A stretch of DNA of 64,000 nucleotides from Dreissena polymorpha (Eukaryota > Mollusca > Bivalvia > Myida > Dreissenidae): NCBI RefSeq assembly GCF_020536995.1, contig NC_068366.1, positions 18,995,299 to 19,059,298 on the forward strand. The letters are read 5' to 3'. The first letter of the stretch is position 1, and every line of letters begins with the position of its first letter. Below, piece after piece: positions 12,501-23,700 of this stretch. A program made the position numbers and the translations under genes. The notes under the pieces were generated by a model. The model was not told the DNA's origin. It ran no database searches and saw only the letters and a list, made by a program, of their open reading frames with translations.

Positions 12501-13218
12501 AAAGCCATATTGAATTGGCCAATTTCGGCTTAAGTTACACATTACGTTGTTGAAATGTGGATACTGATTCCTCCATTTTACTAACATACATAAGTATCAT
12601 CTTTTAAGAGAAGATGCATGTCTTTACGACTGCAAACGAATGTCAATGTGACGAGAAATCGAAAAGTTTATCGCTTTTTATTTCAATTACGCTTAATTGA
12701 TTAGATTTATTTTGTTCAAATATTTCAGGTTATATAAATACTGGAATTCCAACTTGGTATCGCGTAAAAAATTATCAAAATGTGATCTTTGATTAGATTA
12801 GACTTGCGTATGCGTAATCAATAAGGTACAAAAATGACCAATATGACAAATGGATCCTGTTGTGGCTTGGGTTATCGACATTTTTAGTCAAAGCTTTCAA
12901 CAAAATTAAGAAATATTCAGCTTTAAAACATCACTTTTAGATCGTCGACGACTAGCGTTTTTATAATAATGTAAAATATGTTTTTATTTCAATTTGTTAA
13001 TATTGTTATCATAAAACAAAAAACATAAAGCCTCCTCAAGACAATATTAAAAAATAGAATATATCGTAAACATTAAAGTCAATTAATGATGGTGTCACAT
13101 GATTCATATCCATGATATATTTACATATAGGTACGTTGGGACAGTGGAATAAGAGGAGATTATAGTTATGGCGAGGACGGCAGATTTGAAATAGAAATTT
13201 GGTACGTTTTGTAAACAC
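492..13218 (+). CDS. Copy 1: coiled-coil / vWA / MIB-HERC2 protein (5' partial, multi-exon)
   Basis: Thirteen exons can be placed: 492-583, 843-871, 1631-1915, 3876-3998, 4557-4691, 5565-5642, 6773-6897, 7294-7380, 8231-8302, 10334-10541, 11344-11488, 11942-12018 and 13131-13218, about 510 codons. The order is a charged coiled coil, a vWA domain with MIDAS motif DISES and the strand VIVITDGQPTE, then one complete and one split MIB/HERC2 domain (GTVVGHWDN, VTVEWD, VRWDSG). MIB/HERC2 domains are known from Mind bomb and HERC2 ubiquitin ligases; no RING finger is seen here. The start codon is not found and probably lies left of the window, because copy 3 puts a 12-nt first exon before the equivalent of exon 492-583. 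Phases agree at every junction except 10541/11344. The family assignment is firm; whether the C-terminal half is translated is not. Confidence 0.75.
843..871 (+). CDS. Copy 1 29-nt micro-exon
   Basis: Lies between ttttgcag and gtaacg. Read in phase 2 it gives C-KDKITEFKK and leaves phase 1. The copy 3 counterpart at 51458-51430 is also exactly 29 nt and reads C-QDKIAWLNK. Equal length, phases and residues make coincidence unlikely. Confidence 0.7.
1631..1915 (+). CDS. Copy 1 coiled-coil exon
   Basis: A 285-nt exon, phase 1 at both ends, between gtcaaaacag and the donor c|gtgagt. About the first 60 residues are highly charged and helical (LDAVKERLSKKDEEYRQ, ARARQLDEL) and look like a coiled coil. 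A Ser/Thr/Gly-rich linker follows (GTGSGSEYE, STESATS). The matching copy 3 exon is 153 nt, so the linker is longer here. Confidence 0.75.
2300..3290. repeat. AT-rich stretch with imperfect inverted motifs
   Basis: Lies in a copy 1 intron. Motifs such as aatcatgaa/ttcatgatt recur, and ggatggtgatggatgatgatc near 2943 is answered by its approximate complement near 3245. No coding potential. Possibly an old hairpin element; boundaries uncertain. Confidence 0.3.
3876..3998 (+). CDS. Copy 1 vWA exon 1 (MIDAS)
   Basis: A 123-nt exon, phase 1/1, exactly the length of its copy 3 counterpart. It encodes the first vWA strand and the metal-ion-dependent adhesion site, YHTVLLLDISESMASG, then the helix VNTFVKDFLSG. 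DxSxS is the canonical first MIDAS motif. Confidence 0.85.
4557..4691 (+). CDS. Copy 1 vWA exon 2
   Basis: Phase 1/1, 135 nt. It encodes the second vWA strand, HVSLVTFGHQTHVEIPMT, then FKQIRNKI. The acceptor is gaaacag. The only donor that keeps phase is G|gcaagt, a GC-AG intron; copy 3 has a GT donor at this junction. Confidence 0.8.
5565..5642 (+). CDS. Copy 1 vWA exon 3
   Basis: A 78-nt exon, phase 1/1, between catgacag and a|gtgagt. It encodes IELGGPSPLVGGLLVARA, the conserved vWA loop and helix. Copy 3 has LGGPSPLYGGL at the same place. Confidence 0.85.
5990..6725 (-). mobile_element. 5'-truncated LINE fragment (reverse transcriptase C-terminus)
   Basis: Read on the minus strand from about 6725, the frame gives VFKIHSGSAPTYLNENF, then GKKSFSYKGCSLWNSLP. 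This is the conserved C-terminal end of non-LTR (Jockey/CR1-like) reverse transcriptase ORFs. A frameshift near 6475 moves the last residues LQTFKVAVKKL into another frame. The rest is 3' UTR, ending near a tagataga-rich tail at 5985-6010. All upstream RT and endonuclease sequence is missing, the usual result of incomplete reverse transcription. It sits in the copy 1 intron before vWA exon 4. Confidence 0.75.
6773..6897 (+). CDS. Copy 1 vWA exon 4
   Basis: Starts after tttgcag, phase 1 in and phase 0 out at gag|gtaaaa. The strand HKVIVITDGQPTE carries the vWA ITDG motif, the third MIDAS loop; SGPDVVDETKLDE follows. A LINE fragment ends only about 50 bp upstream of this exon. Confidence 0.85.
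7294..7380 (+). CDS. Copy 1 vWA exon 5
   Basis: An 87-nt exon, phase 0/0, identical in length to the copy 3 exon 47452-47366. It encodes DMANIVWILDTLNDAK then the last buried strand MSVFFVGVPD, and ends acc|gtaagt. The final vWA exon seen in copy 3 (39150-39061) has no counterpart between here and the next exon. Confidence 0.8.
8231..8302 (+). CDS. Copy 1 linker exon
   Basis: A 72-nt exon, phase 0/0, between atgttttag and aaa|gtaaga. It encodes a polar linker ending NLTPEDK. Copy 3 has a 69-nt exon ending SLSAEDK with the same phases, which supports an otherwise weak exon. Confidence 0.65.
9673..9802. mobile_element. Hairpin MITE
   Basis: Two arms of about 45 bp are near-perfect inverted copies (atggtttattgtcgaataac at the outer left). 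They surround a loop containing the smaller palindrome cactcgtgcttcgcactcg. No ORF. It lies in a copy 1 intron. The target duplication is not clear. Confidence 0.75.
9868..10246 (-). repeat. GGGGGACATA-ended element with GGTCAAGGTCA motifs
   Basis: The right edge has the hairpin-like cccccagtaaagactggggg followed by acata; the left edge is tatgtcccc. Inside are tgaccttgaaggatgacctt units and gcagctcaatgagatacac twice. Reversed, it matches the element at 45170-45375. The layout resembles mollusc minisatellite-carrying (pearl/Helentron-like) elements, which is an inference. Confidence 0.6.
10334..10541 (+). CDS. Copy 1 MIB/HERC2 domain, first half
   Basis: A 208-nt exon, phase 0 in (acceptor ttctttag) and phase 1 out (g|gtaaat). 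It opens TDICDIL, matching EDINF in copy 3, then a linker, then the MIB/HERC2 core IIGSRVRRGPDWKWDNQD and GVGTVVGHWDN. Confidence 0.85.
10598..10623 (+). other. Possible alternative terminal exon of copy 1
   Basis: Fifty-six bases after the previous donor, a good pyrimidine tract and gtacag precede bases that continue in frame as GDHGNIYK and then TAA. GDHGNIY is a natural continuation of GHWDNG in a MIB/HERC2 domain. It could be a truncated 3' end of the transcript or a relic exon. The intron would be unusually short. Confidence 0.3.
10780..10959 (-). mobile_element. tRNA-derived SINE
   Basis: On the minus strand from 10959 the head reads like a tRNA: an A-box region (tggtgtaatggatatgg) and a B box (ggttcgatccc) about 35 bp apart. 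The acceptor stem does not pair, so it is not a working tRNA. A body follows with gatctcttgcaaagacatc and a conserved tail near ccttaggctttccatgcaat. Bivalve V-SINE-like families have this layout; the exact family is not claimed. It lies between two MIB exons of copy 1. Confidence 0.75.
11344..11488 (+). CDS. Copy 1 MIB/HERC2 second half and start of next domain
   Basis: After aatacag it reads VTVEWDVKLPGGN, LGYRYGLGRFDLLIVDE, then LQPGELMAVGCQVKTG, and leaves phase 1 at g|gtaagc. The homologous frame needs phase 0 at the start but the preceding exon ends in phase 1. An acceptor 8 nt upstream (tacaaag, exon start 11336) would restore the frame. Otherwise a short exon is missing or the copy is frameshifted. 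Confidence 0.75.
11942..12018 (+). CDS. Copy 1 second MIB/HERC2 domain, middle
   Basis: A 77-nt exon, phase 1 in (gttttag) and phase 0 out (cga|gtaaga). It encodes RHGKFRNVHAWNKGVVVEM then KPPKAR. Joined to VGCQVKTG it gives a MIB-like GC.V..G start, consistent with a second MIB/HERC2 domain. Confidence 0.75.
13131..13218 (+). CDS. Copy 1 last recognised exon, end of second MIB/HERC2 domain
   Basis: Starts after acatatag in phase 0. It encodes VRWDSGIRGDYSYGEDG then RFEIEIW, the typical WD.G....Y..G..G.F.I signature closing a MIB/HERC2 domain. The frame runs on to YVL and a TAA, taken as the end. A gtacg donor inside the last codons could instead splice onward. Confidence 0.75.
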
Positions 13219-16200
13219 TATGAAGGAATACAATTAAGAAAACAATAATGTTTATAGATACCATTCATTATAATATTTTTCAGTATGTAATGTATTCAAT
13301 ATCTTTAAAAGTTACCGGATTGACGTATCGGACCTTAATGTATAAGTTTAATGCTCTCCTTTGTGTATTGTTTCGTTTTATTTAAAGTAAGCGATTCACA
13401 TATTGACCTCAATTTTAGAAAACAAAGAACATCTTTGAACTTTACCATTAGTTCTACTTATGGTTACATATTGAAAAACTGTGTTTAAATGCCATTTGCT
13501 GATATTTCGCTCCTTTTTATAAACTATGCTTGGATTCGGGAATCCCAAGAAAACATGTTTAAATGGCACTTATTATAATTTAACTACATCTTATTGTAAA
13601 TAATACTAGATGACGATTACTTCATGTGTTTCGAGAATAAATATAGCATTAAGCCACAACAAATTGATTAAATGTTCGTCGGATTGACCGCACCTGAATC
13701 TTAAAACGAAATAAAAATATTTTTATTTTTATTTTGCACACGCATCAACAATTTTGCTGCGCACATTTTTGTTTAATGAATTATTTTCATTTAGCTTACG
13801 TATTTTATGACATAGACTCTTAAAACGCTTTGCGTTATTAGATCGGTTTATGGTAAAAAACAATGGCGGCGTTCGTCTGTCTAGTCGTGTCGGCCTAAGA
13901 CACAAATGGGAATTTTATTTTATCTCCGTTGGCAATTTGTATTTGCATAACAGAGGATTTAAGTAATTTAATATTCTCAGCAGCATCTACATCAGGATGT
14001 TAAATGTCGCCGGGATGCGTCCATTTGGAACAAAATCTGTAATGAACGTGGTGGTATCGATAAAATTAAATCTAAATTGTATAACTCTATAACCTATGTT
14101 ATTAAGAACTAATACAGAGTCAAGATATTTCGTGTTCTTGATGTTTATTGTATTATTTATTGTTTAATGTTATTTAATTTTCATTGACAGAAGACTGGTT
14201 TCTAATATAACTGTGATTGTGAAAACTAAAGTGTACCATGTTAACATTTAGTAGTAACTACCTGGTGTGAAAAAGCTTAACAACAATTGGAGATGTTTTT
14301 ATCTTTTGGAAACATCGGACTAGAGTAAAACCACCTTTATTACTACGTAATGATTTTGTGCTGGTATTTAGCAGATATGGTGCATTTATTAGGCAAACAA
14401 TATCCATTTACATTGACAATATATGTATATTTTTATTTTTCGCTTTTCGCTCGCCTGTGATTAAAAAATTGAATAAAAGTACATTTATTTTTATTTCGCT
14501 CGCTCTCTCCATTTTTGGAGGGCTTAAATCCGTAGGACAAATCTTCAATTTGTTTTGGCCTTATAGTGTTTTTTTTTCTTTAACTTGGATTATCATCTTG
14601 TTCATTCACTAGTACGGTATGTTTAATACTTATGGGGTATAAACTGGGAGGTTCAAAAGTGATTATATTTGAATCATTTAGTTTTTCGTGTATTTTCGTG
14701 TGCTATTTAGTTCAAGTATCTCTCTTATATTAATACACTTAAACAAAGTCGGTTTCCAGTATTTTTGTAGTGTTATGCAATGTATGCAGAGATACAAATT
14801 TTATCAGTTGCCCATGATACAAAAAAAAAATCCGTTATTTTTTGCAGTGACACATCAGCGACACATCTGGAAGAATCTGACAAAGCTGCACTTGGGTCGA
14901 AAAATAAAAATAAAAACAAGATTTCAAAGTAGTATCGATTTCTGCTTAGATACTTTGATCCGCTGCTGTCCTTAAGCAATGCATGTCAGTCCATCCCACT
15001 TATGCAATAAGTGAACTTTGCAAATTGTATATTTCGAAAAATGCGTCTGTTCTGTCTATAACTTGCTCATATTCATCGTCGTTTTATTGAGTTTTTTACC
15101 TGACTAATCAAATTTTGATTAATAATTAAATGCGATAAAATACCTTGAAATAAAGTACATATTTTTGCGATCATTAAACATTCATTCGAAACAAATGTAA
15201 ACAAAATAACTAAATTATTGTTGTTAAACTACCAATCCGTAAAAAAAACGAGTTTGTGAGGAAATTGAAAAAAAATTTCGTTGTCGTTTTCTAATCTGTT
15301 ACTAGACAAGATTCATATGAACCCAATCGTTTGTAGAAGTTCTAATTTGCAACTCGAAATTAAAATGTTTAGCTACATAAGATCAGTTTGTACTTACCAT
15401 CTAATAAAATTACAAGTAACATTCTGAATTGTTGTTTTTTGTTGAATACACATATATTCATACAGGCTACTGTTTCAATTTGCAATTGAAGATCCCTTAT
15501 CGTTCACACATTTGGACAACATACCGCGTCTCATGTTCCTTACAAGTCATGAATAAATCGGAACCGTGCGCATACCATTATATTGTGACGTTTGAAAATG
15601 CATCGCATCAAAGTATAAAATTGCATAGAAAGACAGCGATTTGCTTGATAAATTATCCAATCGTCGCGTACGCGTAACTGACATAGGACGAGTCTCTTGG
15701 ACTATGGCAACCAAGCATACGATTTACAGATGAAACTGTCATCTGTGTGAATTCCACTTATCCAACACTGTTTGATCGAGAAATATCTGAAAAAGCGTGT
15801 TCATCACTAAAAGTGAAAAATGCCGGAAAACTTATGTGTTGACAAAAGATGTTGTTAATGTACATCGTTTTTAGCAGTTTGATTAAAATCCATTCACTTT
15901 TTATAGACTTACGATTCGGTCAAGAAATATTTACACAAACTATGGTAATATTTTATAGATCATTGTATTTTGCACTTCCTCTCAAATTTATATAATAAAT
16001 AGTAAACATTGAACGCAATCAATACAATGGAGCTTTTCAAGGTTGGTTAAACTAAGGATTATTCCTTAAATGTTGAGGAGTACGGGTTTTATACTCTGCA
16101 GTTCCTCATGCTGTGTTGCGTCATCATATAAAGGTGTTAATTCAATTTACGTCATGCTAGAGAATTTAAATTTCGCACAAGAATATGATCAATATCAGAC

Positions 16201-17660
16201 TTCAAACATACAATTATTTGTGTTTTGGTGTTAACTTTCGCAGAGCTTTAATTTGCACTGTCACAGTGGAGAAATGCGAGTGTACTGTAAAAAAAACAGC
16301 AATTTTACTCTACGCAGCAATCCTTACATTAGCTTCACAAAAAGTCAGTGAATACTATTTGATAAAAAACAAACGTCAATCTCTTGCACGACGTTTACAT
16401 TACATTCAACTCTGTGTTGGGCTCAGAACGGACTATTGTTATGAAAGTGTCTCATTTATGTCATGATCATTCCAAGCGTTCATCATTGAGGTTACAGAAT
16501 ACCTAACAATCTCTTGCACTACGGTTACATTGCATTCACTGCATTAAAGAAAACCATCTCATACCATGATATCTTATAACAGTATTAATTCATTATTATA
16601 AAATTGATATGGTTTTTTATGTTAAGAAACCAACATACAAACACACGTCGAAGCAATTCCTAACGTCACTCAAAAAAAATATGTTCAATTGTTTACATTT
16701 GTGAAGTGCGTGGAATGATTCCATCTGCGTAAATGGGCAATAAATTAGTTCCAAAGAGTTGCATTTAAACTCGCAAGTTTTTGCACGATTTATCGTACAT
16801 TTAAAAGTCATATTTCTTAATTTAATGCATGCGATCTTGAATATCCAATCAAATATACGTTGAATGCGTTTGTTCGGTTTTATCTATTTTATAGACAAAA
16901 TGGAGGGCTGAGCCTTTCGCAGAGTTGTATGTGAGAGCAAGGAACGACAACTCTGCGTGGAGATTGAACAAACGTATCTAAAAGCATACAAGTGGTTACT
17001 TCCCTTAACAGTTCCCTTCCATACGGAAGTATGTTACATTCCGTGTATTGTGGGGCTATTTTTTAATGACTATAAAGGGTGTCAACAAAGCCGATTAAAA
17101 AGGTTCTTAATTCAATATAAACACTTATACTCAGGAACATTAAATGCTGACCCACTTATTCATTATTGGTAATAATAACAGTTTATAGCGTACGTAATTT
17201 TGAAAGAGTTTATAATTGGCCAGATTTGTTTGTTACATCAGATTGGTGGGAATTTGTGGGATTTACAAACTAGCATATTCGGAATAGAAATGTTACAGGA
17301 GTTATATATTATTATATATTCGCTACTACAGTGTAATGTAACGTAACGATCATTTGAACATAACACATTGGACATTAGAAAATCAGTTATTTACAAAAAT
17401 AACAATTTCATTATTTGACCTTATGTTTATAAAAACACGAGTTAATGGCGTGGTCGTATGGTCAATTTATTGATTTATTTATCCATACAATTTTCCTTAT
17501 AGTTACATTGAAAAGACAAGCCCCATGCCTATATGTCATTTATAAATATAATTTCCTTAGTTTAATCCATGTACTGTCAAGCAGATAGACCAACATGTCA
17601 TTTGTTAGTTACACTCCTATGATAAATAGCTGAACTTTTCCTGTCTATGTTACGCAGTGT
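13219..17660. other. Non-coding, AT-rich stretch
   Basis: No exon with supporting homology, no tRNA and no clear terminal repeats were found. Short open frames (14358-14612, 14688-14975, 15429-15677, 16185-16466) have no recognisable domain and no matching splice context. A 28-codon frame at 16899-16985 after ttttatag (ending RLNKRI) cannot be joined to copy 1 without making a stop. Confidence 0.5.
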
Positions 17661-17668
17661 TAAATGGG

Positions 17669-17677
17669 TATATAAAG
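17669..17677 (+). promoter_or_regulatory. Candidate TATA box
   Basis: TATATAAAG stands out in an otherwise mixed stretch. It lies upstream of the copy 2 remnants and just left of the duplicated 2.4 kb segment. No start codon with a convincing first exon was found downstream, so this is only a motif match. Confidence 0.25.
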
Positions 17678-17924
17678 TCACTGTTTGCGTGAGAAAGCCA
17701 GTACACACTACACAAGCAGGGATGTAGTTTCACAACTTCACAACATCTAATTATCACGGACGAAGCCCGTTAACGGTTTCGCTAGTATCTTGTTGATAAT
17801 AATATTACTGGACGTTGGAAAGTGTTTGTGTTAACATTTAAGGAAAAAACGAAAAATCAACGACAACTTTTTCTATGTGTTAGCATCATCATGGTTAAAT
17901 TGAATAACGCGACATTAATATATT

Positions 17925-20345
17925 AAAGTTCATTATGCTTATGAAAGGCATTTGCATGTATTCCTGATATACAATACTGCATAGGCGACAGTTGTTTCTC
18001 TATTTCAAGTCTCTATTGCGTGTCGAGAAATATTTAAAACTTGTCTCGCATAAACCTAACGCTCTTATTCCGTTGACTAGCAGGTTAACATTTATTTGCG
18101 TATGGTCTTTAGGGTAAAAGGTAACAAACTAACTTGATTTATTTCAAATTAACATAAACTATAAAAAAAAAAACACATTTATATCGCGAGTCTTCCTCGA
18201 TACGAATTTTTGTCTTGCATTGTATAACCTGCTCCTAATGAATGTCTAGGAAGAACATGTTAAATAACACACAATAAATACCTAATCGTGCAATCTCATA
18301 TATTTTCTGCAATTGTTTACTAAAGCAAAAACTAAAAAGTGCATGTTATGTTCTGAAAGGTGCCACCAAACACTAGTTAAATTGCTTTAGTGCGCTCGTA
18401 CAAAACTGGCGTTGCTAGACATCTTATTGCAATCAGAGGCAATTCTCATGTCAAAGCTTTGCTCATGAGCCCGAAGCAATCCTCTCCATGACAGCAAGAT
18501 GCGAAGGCAGTGGCGCCAAACAAGTGCGTAAATCCGGCATAGATAGTTTCATATTTAATAAAAACGACCACCTCTTAATGTACTATATCAGACATAAAAT
18601 TAAATATCTGTGCATTATATTCGAAAACATCACTGTGTCGATTAGCTTATGAAAAACATATGTTATGCATCTAAAACATTGTTCCTAACATGGACACTGA
18701 GATAAAGGTAATATCCAATAGTTGACATCTATTAAACGCTTAATTAACATATATATTCAGGCATTATTAATATACATTTTGAAAAATATACATATTATCA
18801 TATAATAAACCATGAATATCTAGTAAAATGGTTGTATTATATGATTTCCTACGAACCCTTTCATTTTTACTTTACTCGCAGTATTCGTTAAAACGATGTT
18901 TTTGGGGAATTGTGTAATTTATTTGACGTCATTTAATGCGTGCAGTCTGCGTTAGCGCTGACGTTGTTTCCAGCATCTAGAAACGGGTATCAGCGCCTGA
19001 TATTTATAGACAAAAATTTTAATTGGGAACACCAGACTTTCGATAATATCATATATATTGTCGTTTATTGATATTTGTTTCAAGCAACTAACAACTAAAC
19101 AATACTCTCAAAACTATAAACATATATGATTAACATATGGGGTAGATTTGTTTGCGTTTGTGATACCGAGAACTTTTTTTATTATTAAATGGATATCATT
19201 TAAACTTTCATGAGCGCCAATGAGTCGCATTCAACTATTGTTATTTCAATTCGCGTAAAAAATTATCGATAAGTGAACAAAAATTGAGCCTCGATGTTTC
19301 TAGGGAAATTATTATTTCGCCCGGAGACGATATAACTATATAATCATGCTGTGTATCCACTTACACGTGGCAATATTATCCGATGATTTGATAAACGAAG
19401 AACATCGTCTGGTTATTATAAGATTTCTAGTTATTCCCTGCTATTTATAATAATTAAGAGTGACATTGGACAAAACTTAGAAAATGTGAATAGAATCAGA
19501 AGGTTGTATTTCTTAGAGAAAGAAAGTGTTTTATTAATAAAACGCAATATAGAATGCATTTACATTCCAGCAAAAGACATATGAACGCGTAATCATTCAT
19601 ATCATATGTTAGAAAGTGACGCTAGAAGTGATAAATTGTGGGACATATGATACGTTTTAAGATATCTTTTCCTAACCATGTATAATATTGTAAAATATAA
19701 AAATTCATTTCCATTTAATATTGAATAGTAAAGTTAATGTATACGTTATGAGTTCAAAAGTCTAATGAATTCATACACCAATTACGATTAACTTGAAATG
19801 CAAATATACCGAATATACCATAATTTATCATACATATATGTGTCATCTAAACGTATAACATTGTGTTACAAATGTTCCACTAATGGAAAATAAGTTTTAG
19901 TTTAAAATTGACTATGTACTTAAAAATGCCACTTGGAAAATTACATATATATGTTAAATAGTTTACAAATATTGGCACGGTTGTGTAAGTTTGTCAATTA
20001 ATCTGTTGAAATCATTGTTGTTTTATATATTAAGAACGCATTTTTAATTTGGTAAGATATGTTTGGTAGTACCAACGGCACATTCTGTTTATCTGTTTCG
20101 TTAAGGATTTAAACCTGTAATGAACGTCACGTTAAGTTTTTGGAGCATTAGTTAAAATCTTCTTACAGTCGCTGATAACCTTACACGATAGAATACCAAT
20201 ACGTCACACAATACTTCAAATACTAACGTCGTGTTTTGGCTGCTAGCAAAAGTTCCTTCGGGAAAACAAATACAGATTACCAGGTTGAATCATTCTTTCC
20301 CTAATACAAACGTACATTTTCATACAAATCAAAATTAAAAATATA
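17925..20345 (+). repeat. Segmental duplicate A (non-coding)
   Basis: Collinear with 29935-32425. Matching landmarks include gacagcaagatgcgaaggca / gacagcaagacgtgaaagca, agaaacgggtatcagcgc / agaaacgggtatcaacgc, ccaactaacaactaaacaa, and ccaggttgaatcattctttcc near the right end. Many substitutions and small indels separate the two. No coding homology seen. A hairpin MITE abuts the right end of this copy only. Confidence 0.8.
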
Positions 20346-20350
20346 TTGAA

Positions 20351-20492
20351 AATACATGGTTAGTGCCGAGATGGTGAAAGTTTATCCGGTGAGGCTTAGA
20401 AAAAGAAAATAAGGCGAGCTTTAGCGAGCCCTATTTTTCTTTTTCGGGCCAAACCGGATAAACTTTCTCCATCTCGGCACCAACCATGTATT
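20351..20492. mobile_element. Hairpin MITE
   Basis: Arms aatacatggttagtgccgag and its complement ctcggcaccaaccatgtatt are nearly perfect over about 60 bp, with a short loop around ggcgagctttagcgagcc. Its absence at the end of duplicate B suggests it inserted after the duplication or marks the duplication edge. Confidence 0.75.
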
Positions 20493-22367
20493 CTATTTAT
20501 CCTGCTTCATGCCGTTTACACATTTTATCAAAGACAAATGATAAATTAACATAACAATATAATTATTCTTGTCGAGCCTCCTACATGTACACAACATTCC
20601 AGACGGCCGAATAACTACCGATTGTGTCACGTAAAAAATAGTTCCACTTTAAACTGTTCCTTTTAATACTTTCCTATTGAAAATATGAGAAGAAATAAAA
20701 AACGAATCGAGAATGTGATATTTTTCTTGGTAAAAATTGAAAACAAAAAGCAGCAGTAAAACAAAAACTAAATTTTATCTACCTTAATGACAACTTTAAT
20801 CCATTGCATATAACAATAAATTTATAACGATATACACATCCATTTTCTGTTCTTCCATTCCTTTGTCGAAATCCATTTTCTGTGTTTCCATCCCTATTAT
20901 CTAAATGTATTTTAAACAGCACTATTTTTTGATAGCGTTCAGGGCTTTTCACCCTTATATAACAGGTCGAATTGAAATTGAAATTGAAAGTAAGGTCATT
21001 TTTCCCCAAAATTGAGGAATTTTCCCAAATTGTAAAAACAAATATTATTTTTTAAATGAATCGTTATTAAAAGTTGATATTGTTAACATAGGATGAGACT
21101 GTGGTATTTTGTAATTGTACATCTTTGCACACGCTTATTAAAATAAACTCCGTTGTGGGGTAATGTATAAATGATAGTTATTAAATGGTTAAGTTCGTTC
21201 AATATCTTATAAGCGCATCATTAGTATCAATCCAACAAGGTGGTTTAGTAAATGTATGAATACATCCAAAATATATGTGGATACATTAAATTCTGTCCAA
21301 TAAAATGGTGTGCTTGTTTCTTTATGCGTACACATAGAAAATATATAACGTTGACATATGCATCGGTTCTTATCCAATTTCAGTATTTATAAATACATCA
21401 ACCGTGAAATTATTTTACATTTGTTTACTAGATGGTCATTAATAATTTGCTTTTTACTCGAAAAAAAGATTGATCTTGCAAGGCGGAGGTTAGTATGCTT
21501 TTGCCAGCAAATATAAGGTGATAGTCTTCTGTTCTCTATTAAAAAATAGTTAAATAATATGACTGCTTTAAATTTAAATGACCTTGTTCGTCTAAACGAT
21601 GAAATATACACAACACGAGGTCATTTGTGAAGACGTCATTTATTTAACGTCTTTTCATTCTTTAACGTACGAAAATAACCAACATCGTTGTCTTAATAAA
21701 ATAATTTAATTTTAACCAACGCAACAATCCAAATGTCATACATTCTCCAAGAGACAGTCACATATTTAATGCACAGTCCTTATTCATATCATTCTTGGCA
21801 AATACTTGCCCAATACGATTTCAATGCAAGTGATGCTTCATTATACAAATTAGACATGCTTAATCATAGACATAGAGCCTTACATTCATTCGATTTATGA
21901 GCTGCTAACAATCGTTTATAGTAAACACCTCTTTTAGAGCATGTTTATCGCATGCGATTTGAAAAGTTCGTTTGTCAATATTTTCTGACTATTGAAAGGG
22001 TCAAGTTTTATTTCATTTTTGTGTGTTCTCTTTCCTCGAATCAAATACAAATGAAAAAACTAAAATAACGTTGAATTCATTAATAAATAATGTTTAAGTA
22101 GATTAACCGTATTTGCCTCACTGAGAGACGCATATAGCTCAGTTCATATGTGTAGATATAATACAGTTTAACGCTGTTCACATCGCTTATTTATAAGATC
22201 TTTAGAAAAGCTTACATTTATTATCAACAGTCCAATAGCACTACAATTTATGCACGTGTCATTAAAACTTCAATGCACACTTTGTTAAGAAGGATATGCA
22301 GGACATCCTTCTGATTCAATTGCACGATTAAGCCACAGAGAGGAAATAAAGACTGTGGCTTATTTTT
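20493..22367. other. Non-coding stretch before the copy 2 remnant
   Basis: AT-rich, with no supported exon. Minus-strand frames at 20779-21009 and 21387-21611 show no domain. The vWA exons expected upstream of the copy 2 MIB exon were not found here. Confidence 0.45.
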
Positions 22368-22486
22368 AAAATAAAAACCACGCATTTCCGGTTATTGGTT
22401 CCCTAGAACGCCGAGGCCCCGACGTGATGTTCGAGTACCAAGACAACTTTGGAACTGGAACCGCCGTTGTGCACTGAGAATATGGT
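22368..22486 (+). pseudogene. Copy 2: MIB/HERC2 first-half exon, broken
   Basis: The frame reads FPVIGSLERRGPDVMFEYQD, then FGTGTAVVH. This aligns with the copy 1 exon ending IIGSRVRRGPDWKWDNQD and GVGTVVGHWDN. The Trp of the HW pair is replaced by TGA at 22475-22477, followed by EYG and a possible g|gtttga donor. The 5' part of the exon is not recognisable. It belongs with the partial exon at 28530-28593; transposon insertions separate the two. Confidence 0.75.
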
Positions 22487-22799
22487 TTGACATAATTTTG
22501 TCGCATGTCCTCAAATGCGAGGTTCAGAGGCACATTTAATTAACTGTACAAAAATCTATAAGATCGTCTATAAAAAAAAAGACGTTGGGCGCTAAATAAG
22601 TGATATATTGAGAAATTATTACATATTTATGTTATAACCTAGCTTAGTAGTATCGAACAGAGCCCCAAAGCTTATTCAAATAAATTCGCAAATAAATTCG
22701 TTATTATTGGCTTTTTTGCGAATCATACTTTCCGTTTTAAAATTATAGGTAACTTAAATAAAGCGGATACGGTATGGGGGAATACGGCGTGATTTTATC

Positions 22800-23500
22800 A
22801 TGCAACCGCATTGATATCTGCCTGATATAACGTTGCCTGATATATTTTTGTATATCATGGTCAACAGGAAGTTATTATATCAGTCAATGTTTTAAGTTAC
22901 GTGGGATTTGCAATAAAGTCAACAATCAACATGAATCAGGTTCAACAAAACAAGCAATTTGATACCAAGAACGTACATATTTTATTCTAGTTTAAAGTCA
23001 TAAATCACAAAAACCTTTATTTTTAAAATATCACCACAGCCCGCACTACAGAAGTTGAATGACGTGATCAATGGGACAATACAACTTCAATATCGATATA
23101 TAGTCACTGCACTCGCAAGTGTTGCACTGAAAGTCAAGACAAATGATAAATGTATGCTATTCCTCAACTATTTAAACAAACGATTAACACGCTTATGTCA
23201 ATATTGACACCATCATCAAAATGTCAATTTGAATACACATTTCCAAAATGGCGTCTCCAAACTATTCGGTGAAGTGTGTTCTTCGATTAAATTTGTCGCT
23301 GCTGTCAATTACTGATCTTCATTTCAAGACGTTTAAAGTTAAAGCGGATTTCCTCTTTCCATTCGTAGTGCAAACACCTTTTTTTCTCTATACAATGTTT
23401 AAAATAAGCGATTATGCGTGTCATCTTTTCGAACGCCGTAGCTACATTGTATGTCAACGTGTAAAACCCGGATCAGCAAAATCAGCTAAATAAATGTGGT
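22800..23500. repeat. Repeat-rich stretch with cctgatat motifs
   Basis: atatcatggtcaacagg near 22853 and catcaacaaaacaagcaatttga-like sequence near 22945 recur at 23697-23830, so these are two copies of one repeat flanking a hairpin MITE. The plus-strand frame at 23248-23493 has no recognisable domain. Confidence 0.45.
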
Positions 23501-23504
23501 ATGA

Positions 23505-23700
23505 TAACAGAAAAACAGGTTACTGTCCCTGCGTTTTGTAATATATCAGGCTCTGCACGAATATAATAGCAAAATAAGCGGGGATCCGTACATATTAAAT
23601 AAATAATTTTTTATTCAGCAAGCCTCGCCGTTATATTATTCTAAGCCTCGCCTGATATATTACAAAACGATGGGACAGTAACCTGTTGTTCTCTATATAT
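23505..23700. mobile_element. Hairpin MITE, intact copy
   Basis: Ends are inverted: acaggttactgtccctgcg on the left, cgatgggacagtaacctg on the right. Internally ttttgtaatatatcaggc faces gcctgatatattacaaaac. The second copy, at 23995-28528, is split by the Harbinger element. Comparing the two fixes the Harbinger insertion site. Confidence 0.75.

Noticed and set aside
16899-16985. Possible last exon of copy 1 after ttttatag (AEPFAELYVRARN)
   Set aside because: Joining it to the donor at 13201 creates TGA immediately; no homologue in other copies.
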